From contig JANRLQ010000069.1 of assembly GCA_033762375.1 (NCBI GenBank), forward strand, positions 1-64,000: a DNA stretch of 64,000 nucleotides, in the 5' to 3' direction. The DNA comes from RDXT01 sp033762375 (lineage in GTDB: Bacteria; Bacteroidota; Bacteroidia; J057). The translations under genes and the position numbers were made by a program. The notes beneath the pieces are model-generated. The model was not told the DNA's origin. It made no database searches and was given only the letters and a program-made list of their open reading frames with translations. This document shows, in pieces, positions 54,779-61,672 of this stretch (the stretch's first letter is position 1; the number at the start of each line of letters is the position of its first letter).

Positions 54779-55936
54779 TCACCACTCCCCCCGAAATGCC
54801 CGCTCCAATACCGCCGGAAACAAACCCTCCAGGGCCGACAACTGCGCCGCCTGGGCTGCTTTCAGGGTTTCCATTTGAGTTTGAAGTTGCAGAAAATCTT
54901 TTTGTAAATCAAGGTCAGGAACAGGAACAAGCGTATTCAAAATGATTTTTGTGTTCAATGTTCGGTTTCGGTCGGCGCTACCCGGCGAGGCTTCACTTAA
55001 TTTCAAATTTCCTGTATCTGTTAGAAAGTAAAAGGCAAGAAACTTGGCACTTGTAATTTCAGGGTATGGCACAAAAGTCAGATAACGGTGTGAGCCTACT
55101 TTGCCGTCATGTTCTTTGTCCACCGCTGCAACAGCTCCTTCCCAGGCTTTGATGTTACTCATTAACAAGTCACCTTCTTCAATCCAATTTGGCTTTTCCC
55201 AACTCAATTCATCGCTGTTAAAACTGGGCTTTTCAAAAACACCTTTTCCGAAACTTCGCACCCCGATCTCTGAATAAACCGTGTTAGGTTGCAAATCAAC
55301 CCTCCTCCGTATCAATGGCGCAACCTCTTTTAACGGCTTCCACTCCGCTCCCTCAATACATTTTTGGTATTGCATCAACAGCAGCCCCTTCATTTCCTTT
55401 TCCTGCTCCTCCCTCAACCGCCGCACCGCCTCTATTTTCCCTTTTAACGCCGCCAGCCGCCCGGCAATACGCTGCTGCTCGGATAGGGGCGGCAGGGGGA
55501 TTTCGAGGTTCAGAAATTGTTTTTCAGAGATAGCATTTCGCCTTGCGCCAATCCCTTTTGAGCCATCCAATAGTTTTTGCCAGACAAATTCTTGTTTCAA
55601 AAACCAGTCAATAAAATGTATATCAGCTTTTTGTTCTGAAATCAAATCAAAGGTTGGGCAGATTGGAGAAAGGAAAAGTCCCTCAAAATTTTCTTCCACC
55701 TTTGCAATCGCCCCTTCCCAGCCCTTCACTTTGCTGACGACAATTTGATTTTTATGTAAACGATTGAAGGCCTTATAAGAAGTTTCAGAGCCACTTTGGC
55801 CACCTCTTTTGAACAATCCGTTACCAAAACTGTAAATTCCCGCAAAAGGAAATTCTGGCATAGTGCCTACTTCAACACTATCAAGGTTGAGCTTCAGCAC
55901 CTCCCCCAGTTTCACCATATCCCATCCGTTTTTCAT
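54779..55936 (-). CDS. hsdS: Type I restriction-modification specificity subunit HsdS
   Basis: 385 residues with two target-recognition domains (~5-150 and ~205-345) separated by conserved helical spacers (EIPLPPLSEQQRIAGRLAAL and EKEMKGLLLMQYQKC). Both TRDs share a related core (IYSFGNGLFKRG and VRSFGKGVFEKP). Each half reads one part of the bipartite target, and the spacers hold HsdM. It overlaps dinD by 4 nt and is the last gene of the operon, apart from a possible small ORF downstream. Confidence 0.92.
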   Translation of the reverse strand: MKNGWDMVKLGEVLKLNLDSVEVGTMPEFPFAGIYSFGNGLFKRGGQSGSETSYKAFNRLHKNQIVVSKVKGWEGAIAKVEENFEGLFLSPICPTFDLISEQKADIHFIDWFLKQEFVWQKLLDGSKGIGARRNAISEKQFLNLEIPLPPLSEQQRIAGRLAALKGKIEAVRRLREEQEKEMKGLLLMQYQKCIEGAEWKPLKEVAPLIRRRVDLQPNTVYSEIGVRSFGKGVFEKPSFNSDELSWEKPNWIEEGDLLMSNIKAWEGAVAAVDKEHDGKVGSHRYLTFVPYPEITSAKFLAFYFLTDTGNLKLSEASPGSADRNRTLNTKIILNTLVPVPDLDLQKDFLQLQTQMETLKAAQAAQLSALEGLFPAVLERAFRGEW

Positions 55937-56814
55937 ACCGTTCCCTCCTCTTTTTCCGCATCAGGCGGCAACAGGTTGATTTTATCTGGTTTTTGTAAGG
56001 CTTTTTTATCGTCGGCTTTTATCCGGCGTTCTACTTTTTTGACATCTTCGGCGGGCGGTAAGTGTTCGGGTTGTACGCCGCGCTCGTGCAGGATGCGACG
56101 CACGGCGAGGTTGTTTTCGACGTGTTCGCGTTGTATGGCGGGCTGGCCTTTCAGGTCTTTGTCCACGACATTGTGGTGGGTGAGTTCGGTCGCGAAGTCT
56201 TTGGCCTTGATGGTGAGCGTGGGCAGGAAGTCGGCTAAGGGCCTTCCGTCGGGCACGGCGAGCTTGCGTTTCATGTCCTGGGTGCTGCGCCCCCCGAAGA
56301 GGGCCTTGTCACCTTCGGAGCGGATGATGGCGAAGCCTTTGTCATCCACCCCGCGTTCGTACATAATGCCGGAGAGTTTATTTTCGGTTTTGGAGAGTTT
56401 TTCGCGGGCGCTCACGCGGTCACGGTCGAGGAGACGCTGCTCGATGAGTTCCTGCCGGCGGGTCTGCACCGCAAAATAGGTCTGTGCAAAGGCGATTTCC
56501 GGTTTTTTGGTGGGGTCGCCGTTTTGGGCGATGAGGTAGCAGGCGTAGCGGGTGAGGGCCAGGTCGTCAATGCGGCGCTGGGTATTGCTACCGATCCCGA
56601 CCATTTTCCCGACGTCGGCAAAATGATGCGCCACCTTTTCGCCTGCCCCTTCGCAGGCAGTTTTGGCCTTCTCGATGGCGTTGAGGAAGTTGTCCCACTT
56701 GGCATACCCAAGGATGGACTGGAGTTCGCGGGCGCTCCAGCATTCGGTATCTTCGATGAGGTAGCAGGCAGCCTCAAATTTTTCGAAGAGTTCGAGGATA
56801 AGTTCTTTTTTCAT
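55933..56814 (-). CDS. dinD: DNA-damage-inducible protein D (DinD) homologue
   Basis: 293 residues. The N-terminal part (~10-125) is a BRO-N-like DNA-binding domain (WSARELQSILGYAKWDNFLNAI, TRYACYLIAQNGDP). The middle (RLLDRDRVSAREKLSKTENK, SGIMYERGVDDKGFAIIRSE) and the C-terminal half match DinD. In E. coli DinD is an SOS-induced protein that inhibits RecA. Here it overlaps hsdM and hsdS by 4 nt each, so it is translated as part of the type I operon. It may respond to DNA damage caused by restriction; this is inference. Confidence 0.88.
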   Translation of the reverse strand: MKKELILELFEKFEAACYLIEDTECWSARELQSILGYAKWDNFLNAIEKAKTACEGAGEKVAHHFADVGKMVGIGSNTQRRIDDLALTRYACYLIAQNGDPTKKPEIAFAQTYFAVQTRRQELIEQRLLDRDRVSAREKLSKTENKLSGIMYERGVDDKGFAIIRSEGDKALFGGRSTQDMKRKLAVPDGRPLADFLPTLTIKAKDFATELTHHNVVDKDLKGQPAIQREHVENNLAVRRILHERGVQPEHLPPAEDVKKVERRIKADDKKALQKPDKINLLPPDAEKEEGTV

Positions 56815-58367
56815 GCTGAAATGAGTTGTTGGATGTCGCGCATCAGCTCCAAAATCTGCTGCTCTTTTTCCAGTATGGCGGAGATGGCCTCAGTGGGTTC
56901 GACATATTCGGTTTCGTTGCGCCGGGTGGGGTTTTTGCGGTCGAGGTTGGCAGACAGCAGTTTTCCGTCTGCATCGTATTGCAGGATGTCAGCGGCGGGT
57001 ATGCGCCAGGCATGTTCGTTTTCCTCACGGTGATTCCACCAGGCCATACAATCCGCAAACTCCTCAAACTGAATGGGTTTGGTTTTGGAGTATTTTTTGC
57101 GCTCGGCGGGGGGGAGTATTTCATAAAACCAGACCTCCTGTGACGGTTTTCCCTGCTCAAAAAACAGCAGGTTGGAAGGTATCGAGGTATAGGGCTCAAA
57201 CACACCGTCGGGCAGGCGCACCACGGTATGCAGGTTGTATTCTTTCATCATTTGTTCCTTGATGCGGGCAGCAATGCCATCGGCAAACAAGGTGCCGTTG
57301 GGCACAACAACCGCAGCACGTCCACCCCGTGAGCCGGGTTTAGCGCGTTTCAGCCTGCGCATAATCAGTTGCAGGAACAGCATGGCCGTTTCTGCGGTGC
57401 GCATATCATCCGGGAAGTTGTTCAGAATGCCGCGTTCTTCCTCGCCCCCAAAAGGTGGGTTGGTTACAATCAAGTCCACCCGGTCGCGGTCGCCGATGTC
57501 ACGCAGGGGTATCCGGAGGGAGTTGCCGCTGTCAATACTCGGGTATTCCAGGCCGTGCAGCAGCAGGTTCATCTGACAGAGCAGGTAGGGCAGGGGTTTG
57601 GCTTCGCCGCCGTAGATGCTGCTTTGTTGCAGGGTGGCGTACTGCTCTACGGTTTGGGCTTGTTTGCGCAGGTGCTCAAAGGCTTCTACCAAAAAACCGC
57701 CCGTTCCGGCGGCAGGGTCGAGGATGCTTTCCCCTAGTTGCGGATCGAGCATTTGCACCATAAATTTCACCACGGGGCGGGGCGTGTAAAATTCGCCTGC
57801 GTCGCCCGAGGCATCGCGCATTTCTTTCAGGATGCTTTCGTACAGGTGCGAAAGCGTGTAAATTTCCTCTGTGCTGGTGAAGTGGATGCTGTCTATTTTG
57901 TTGGTTACATCGCGCAGCAGGTAGCCGTTGATCATGCGGTTGGCCACTCCCCGGAATACGGTTGCCACCACGTCTTTGCGCTCGCGGCCTGTTTCGCTTT
58001 GCAGGCTGCGCAGGTGATAAAACAGGCCCGCACCCTCCGTACCGTCGGGGAGGGTACATTTTTCGTTGTTGATGAAGGCCAGCAGGTCGTCGCCTGTGAG
58101 GGATTGGTTTTTGGCCCAATCGCGCCAGCGGTACGGAGCCGCAATGGCGGGCCGGTAGGTCTGGCGCTTCAGCAAAGCACGGGTTTCCTGCTCCTGTTCC
58201 ACGTCATCCAGGAATTTCAGAAACATGATCCAGGTCAGCATCGGCAGGCGGTCGGCGTCGCCGTTCATACCTTTGTCTTTGCGCATGATGTCGCGGCAGG
58301 ATTTGATCAGGCCGGAGAGACGCTGGGCGGTGGTTTCGGTTTTGGCTTCTTTTGCTCGTTTTGCCAT
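56811..58367 (-). CDS. hsdM: Type I restriction-modification methyltransferase HsdM
   Basis: 518 residues. The helical N-terminal domain (RLSGLIKSCRDIMRKDKGMN..) precedes the N6-adenine methylase core with motif I DPAAGTGGFLVEAF (~217-230) and catalytic motif IV NPPFGG (~302-307). The C-terminal region ends in a helix (EQQILELMRDIQQLISA) for HsdS contact. Uses S-adenosylmethionine to methylate adenine in both strands of the target. Its stop overlaps dinD by 4 nt and it begins 9 nt after the hsdR stop. Confidence 0.95.
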   Translation of the reverse strand: MAKRAKEAKTETTAQRLSGLIKSCRDIMRKDKGMNGDADRLPMLTWIMFLKFLDDVEQEQETRALLKRQTYRPAIAAPYRWRDWAKNQSLTGDDLLAFINNEKCTLPDGTEGAGLFYHLRSLQSETGRERKDVVATVFRGVANRMINGYLLRDVTNKIDSIHFTSTEEIYTLSHLYESILKEMRDASGDAGEFYTPRPVVKFMVQMLDPQLGESILDPAAGTGGFLVEAFEHLRKQAQTVEQYATLQQSSIYGGEAKPLPYLLCQMNLLLHGLEYPSIDSGNSLRIPLRDIGDRDRVDLIVTNPPFGGEEERGILNNFPDDMRTAETAMLFLQLIMRRLKRAKPGSRGGRAAVVVPNGTLFADGIAARIKEQMMKEYNLHTVVRLPDGVFEPYTSIPSNLLFFEQGKPSQEVWFYEILPPAERKKYSKTKPIQFEEFADCMAWWNHREENEHAWRIPAADILQYDADGKLLSANLDRKNPTRRNETEYVEPTEAISAILEKEQQILELMRDIQQLISA

Positions 58368-58376
58368 AGAGGGAGG

Positions 58377-60773
58377 TTACGCAGCTTCGGCGTAGAGTAG
58401 TTGTTGAAGGTCATCCAGTGCGCGCAGCAAATTGGGCGCACCGCCAAACAGGGCGGCAATTTCGCTTATGTTTCCTTTATCGGAAATGGGTTTTACTTCC
58501 AAGACCCCGGCGTTGAGTTCAGTCAGGCCAAATTGAACGTATTTGTCTAAGATCAAGTTAATGATTTCCCGCGCCCCAGTGGTATAGGCCGCCAGGGTTG
58601 CGGCTTTGCGCACCCGTTCAGCGCGTTCGCGGCGGGTCATGGGTTTGAGGTCGAAGGCTACAAAACATAGCAGATCAAATGGATCGGCCTCGGACATGTT
58701 GGTAATATCGGAAAGCTGGTCCAGCGAAATCCCCCGGCTTTCCAGCTCGGTCATGATGTTTTCCCGTTGTACAGGGTCGGCCCATGCTGCTTGAAAGGCT
58801 TTGGCATCGGTGAACAGGGTGGAAACCTGCTCTTTGGCGTATTGGGTAAACTGTACGGTCCGCAGTTTGCCGCCAGCATCCAGCACCTGAACACTCTCAG
58901 CTACTATGTTTACCTGACCATCGGTGACGTAGTATTTATGGCGAGTGCTGTTCCCGCTACCTGACCCGCTGCTGAGTCCTTCGGGTGGTTCGTCTGTTCC
59001 GTCAGGGGGCTGCGTTTCGGAGCGCGTTTCCACCCAAGAGCCATCCACCACTTCGCCGTCTTCGTCTATCGTCTCTTCGGTAATCAGCGGCGGCTCGCCA
59101 TCAAAATCGGGATCGGCAAACTTGCGGGTCGCGCTTCCGGTGTAGTCCAGGATGGTAAAAAACAGTTTGTCTTTGTCCTCCCTGACCCGTGTACCCCGTC
59201 CGATGATTTGCTTAAACTCGGTCATGGAATTGACCATTCGGAACAGCACGATGTTTTTGCAAGTAGGCACATCTACCCCGGTACTCAAGAGCTTGGAGGT
59301 AGTAACGATTACGGGGAAGTCCTGCTCGATGTCCATGAACTTGCCCAGCAATCCTTTACCCCAATCACCTTCATCTGACACGATGCGGACCACGTAGTGT
59401 GGGTTTTGTTTCACGAGGTCGGCATTAAGGTTGCTCACCTCACGGCGCATCTGGTCGGCGTGCTCCTGGTCATGGCAAAAAATGATGGTTTTGTCCAGCC
59501 TGCCGTACTTTTTCAGGTGCTCGGTCAGGTGACGGGCGACGGCTCGTGTGCGGGGTAATAACGAGAGAACTCGCTCAAAATCAGGGGTTTGGTAGATACC
59601 ATCCGGGATGATTTGGTCGTATGCGTCCGTCTGCCCCGCTTGTGGTCGCCAACCCGTCGCGTCAGCCTCTGTGACGACGCGATGCACGATGTATGGAGCT
59701 AAAAAACCATCTTCAATACCCTGCCGCAAACTGTACACATAAATCGGGTTGCCGAAATAGGCGTAGGTATCTTTATTGTCTTGCCGCAGCGGCGTGGCGG
59801 TCAGCCCCAGCTTTACGGCGGGCGCAAAATAGTCCAGGATCATGCGCCAATTGCTGTCATCGGTGGCACTGCCCCGGTGGCACTCGTCAATTACGACCAG
59901 ATCAAAAAAGTGACGCGGAAACTGACGGAATAGTCCTTCTCGGGCCTCGCTTTCGGCCAATGACTGATAGGTGGAAAAGTAGATTTCGCGGCTGGTAGTC
60001 GCGCCGTCATCAAAAATGGAAGCACGGGCATCCCCGAAAATGGCAAAATCTTTTGAGTAGGGGTCATCTACCAGTACTTTGCGGTCGGCCAGAAACAGCA
60101 CCTTCGGGCGGCGGTGTTCGCCTGTGGTATTCCAGCGGTTGCTCCAAAGTTTGTAGATGATCTGAAAGGCAACGGAGGTTTTGCCCGTACCCGTAGCCAG
60201 GGTAAGCAGCAGTCGTTTTTTACCTTCTAAAATGGCCTGTACCGCCCGGTTAATAGCGATTTCCTGGTAATAGCGGGGTGACTTGCCCAGATTTGGGTTG
60301 AGTGGTTTTAACAGAACTTCTTTGACGTACTCAGGTATGGGGGCGGTTGCGTGTAACCTGCTCCAAAGCTGCTGTGGGGTTGGATATTGGGTAATGATGG
60401 TTTCCAATCCGGTGATAAAATCAAATTCTATGATTTCTGCGCCATTGGTGGCATAGGCAAACCGGCAATCTAGGGCCTGGGCATAGTCTTTAGCTTGTTG
60501 CAATCCGGTAGCGGCAATTGTATATTTTTTCTTTGCCTCAATAACTGCAATCGGGAAGTTTTGTCCGATGCGCAGGATATAGTCTGCTTTTTTAGGTTTT
60601 TGTCGTTTAGCAACTTTTCCTAATACTACGATTTTGCCATCAGTAAATGTCCGCTGCTCCAATATTTGGTCGTCCGTCCACCCACTCGCATACAGCCTCG
60701 GTGTTACTTCCTTACGGCAAGTATCGGCTTCGCTGTCACTATGCAGGGGGATAATAATTTTTTTGGCTTCCAT
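58377..60773 (-). CDS. hsdR: Type I restriction-modification endonuclease/translocase HsdR
   Basis: 798 residues. An N-terminal PD-(D/E)XK-like nuclease domain (~55-95, with ILRIGQNFPIAVIEAKKKY) is followed by SF2 translocase motors. Walker A is LATGTGKTSVAFQI (~190), the DEAH-type box is DECHRGSATD (~295) and motif VI is IGRGTRVREDKDKLF. The EcoEI_R-type C-terminal domain ends at 798. It translocates unmethylated DNA past HsdM/HsdS and cuts at a distance. It is the first gene of the operon; its promoter region has an 11-bp inverted repeat. Confidence 0.95.
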   Translation of the reverse strand: MEAKKIIIPLHSDSEADTCRKEVTPRLYASGWTDDQILEQRTFTDGKIVVLGKVAKRQKPKKADYILRIGQNFPIAVIEAKKKYTIAATGLQQAKDYAQALDCRFAYATNGAEIIEFDFITGLETIITQYPTPQQLWSRLHATAPIPEYVKEVLLKPLNPNLGKSPRYYQEIAINRAVQAILEGKKRLLLTLATGTGKTSVAFQIIYKLWSNRWNTTGEHRRPKVLFLADRKVLVDDPYSKDFAIFGDARASIFDDGATTSREIYFSTYQSLAESEAREGLFRQFPRHFFDLVVIDECHRGSATDDSNWRMILDYFAPAVKLGLTATPLRQDNKDTYAYFGNPIYVYSLRQGIEDGFLAPYIVHRVVTEADATGWRPQAGQTDAYDQIIPDGIYQTPDFERVLSLLPRTRAVARHLTEHLKKYGRLDKTIIFCHDQEHADQMRREVSNLNADLVKQNPHYVVRIVSDEGDWGKGLLGKFMDIEQDFPVIVTTSKLLSTGVDVPTCKNIVLFRMVNSMTEFKQIIGRGTRVREDKDKLFFTILDYTGSATRKFADPDFDGEPPLITEETIDEDGEVVDGSWVETRSETQPPDGTDEPPEGLSSGSGSGNSTRHKYYVTDGQVNIVAESVQVLDAGGKLRTVQFTQYAKEQVSTLFTDAKAFQAAWADPVQRENIMTELESRGISLDQLSDITNMSEADPFDLLCFVAFDLKPMTRRERAERVRKAATLAAYTTGAREIINLILDKYVQFGLTELNAGVLEVKPISDKGNISEIAALFGGAPNLLRALDDLQQLLYAEAA

Positions 60774-60782
60774 CTTCCAGTA

Positions 60783-60834
60783 TAAATTGTGATACAGCCT
60801 AACTTACTATAGGAGCCTTTAGGATCACAATTTA
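60783..60834. promoter_or_regulatory. Inverted repeat flanking the putative hsdR promoter
   Basis: Perfect 11-bp arms TAAATTGTGAT (60783-60793) and ATCACAATTTA (60824-60834) with a 30-nt spacer, 10 nt upstream of the hsdR ATG. On the minus strand the right arm supplies a TTG and the spacer holds TAAGTTAG, a near match to the -7 element. The geometry fits operator sites bracketing a promoter. Confidence 0.6.
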
Positions 60835-60884
60835 ATGAAACTTTTTATCCGTTGGTTTATGCGGCGTGATAATATACAGATTGG

Positions 60885-60923
60885 GCGCGACCTGTCCCCT
60901 GCGGTACAGGGTGATGGTCGCGC
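60885..60923. other. Two-tier stem-loop between hsdR and the next gene
   Basis: Outer stem GCGCGACC / GGTCGCGC, inner stem CCCTG / CAGGG with a CGGTA loop. It lies 39 nt beyond the stop of the upstream minus-strand gene. No U-run; it could be a 3' end structure. Confidence 0.45.
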
Positions 60924-60961
60924 ACTGCTACAAAACCGCTAAGTTACAGCAGGTCCATCCC

Positions 60962-61528
60962 TCACCGCCCCGGCAGGCGATACTTAAGCTGGAGGCCGAT
61001 GCCCCAGTAACTCCGGTACTCCGAAAACAGGGGATTAAACCGGAGTTCCGGCTCCAGGCAGAGCTGGCGGCTGAGGGCGATCTGGCGGGAGACCTTCAGC
61101 AGCAGGCCCAGGGTATAAACCGGGTCCATGGAATACGACTGCACCGTTACGGTCCCATCATCCCGCTGTCGCCAGCCGGTATAGTGCTCAAAGGTCAGCC
61201 CGGCAGCGAGATGCACCCATCGGGTATAATAGGTATAGGTGAGGGGCAGGTACAAAAAACGCTCTGAAACCGTGAAGGTATATAACCCGACCGGGGTCTG
61301 TGCATACCATCCCCGCAGGAAGGTACGATAATACAGGCCGGAGCTGATGCCGCTGTGGCGACTCAGTTGCCGGTCCACCGTAAGGCCGATCCCGGGGATC
61401 AGGTCCCGGCCAGAAGACCGCTCAGTGGTGAGGTTGAGCCCGACCAGGGTTTGTGGCTGGGCACACAACAGGTGTGAGGCTCCGGCCTGCATCAGCAGGC
61501 AGATGATAAGGGTACGCGCAGATTTCAT
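60962..61528 (-). CDS. Outer-membrane beta-barrel-like protein
   Basis: 188 residues with a signal peptide (ASHLLCAQ) and repeated amphipathic strands (LVGLNLTTERSSGRD, SGISSGLYYRTFLRG, LYLPLTYTYYTRWVHLAAG). A barrel-like C-terminal strand (YWGIGLQLKYRL) ends the protein. No family recognised. It lies between the type I operon and the hybrid kinase gene on the same strand. Confidence 0.65.
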   Translation of the reverse strand: MKSARTLIICLLMQAGASHLLCAQPQTLVGLNLTTERSSGRDLIPGIGLTVDRQLSRHSGISSGLYYRTFLRGWYAQTPVGLYTFTVSERFLYLPLTYTYYTRWVHLAAGLTFEHYTGWRQRDDGTVTVQSYSMDPVYTLGLLLKVSRQIALSRQLCLEPELRFNPLFSEYRSYWGIGLQLKYRLPGR

Positions 61529-61672
61529 ACAGATGATTTTTTCAGATCAACAGGTGTCAGCGGTGAGGATAAAAAAACAGCCGTGTACCTACAAAATGAA
61601 ATCTGGTGGTGAAAAGTAGCAGAGGATCGCACTACGTGGCGCAATATACACCGTTTGTGTCTCTGCACAACC

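Noticed and set aside
60788..60829. TGTGA and TCACA resembling a CRP site upstream of hsdR
   Set aside because: The half-sites are over 30 nt apart, far from the CRP spacing of 6; treated as arms of a longer inverted repeat instead.
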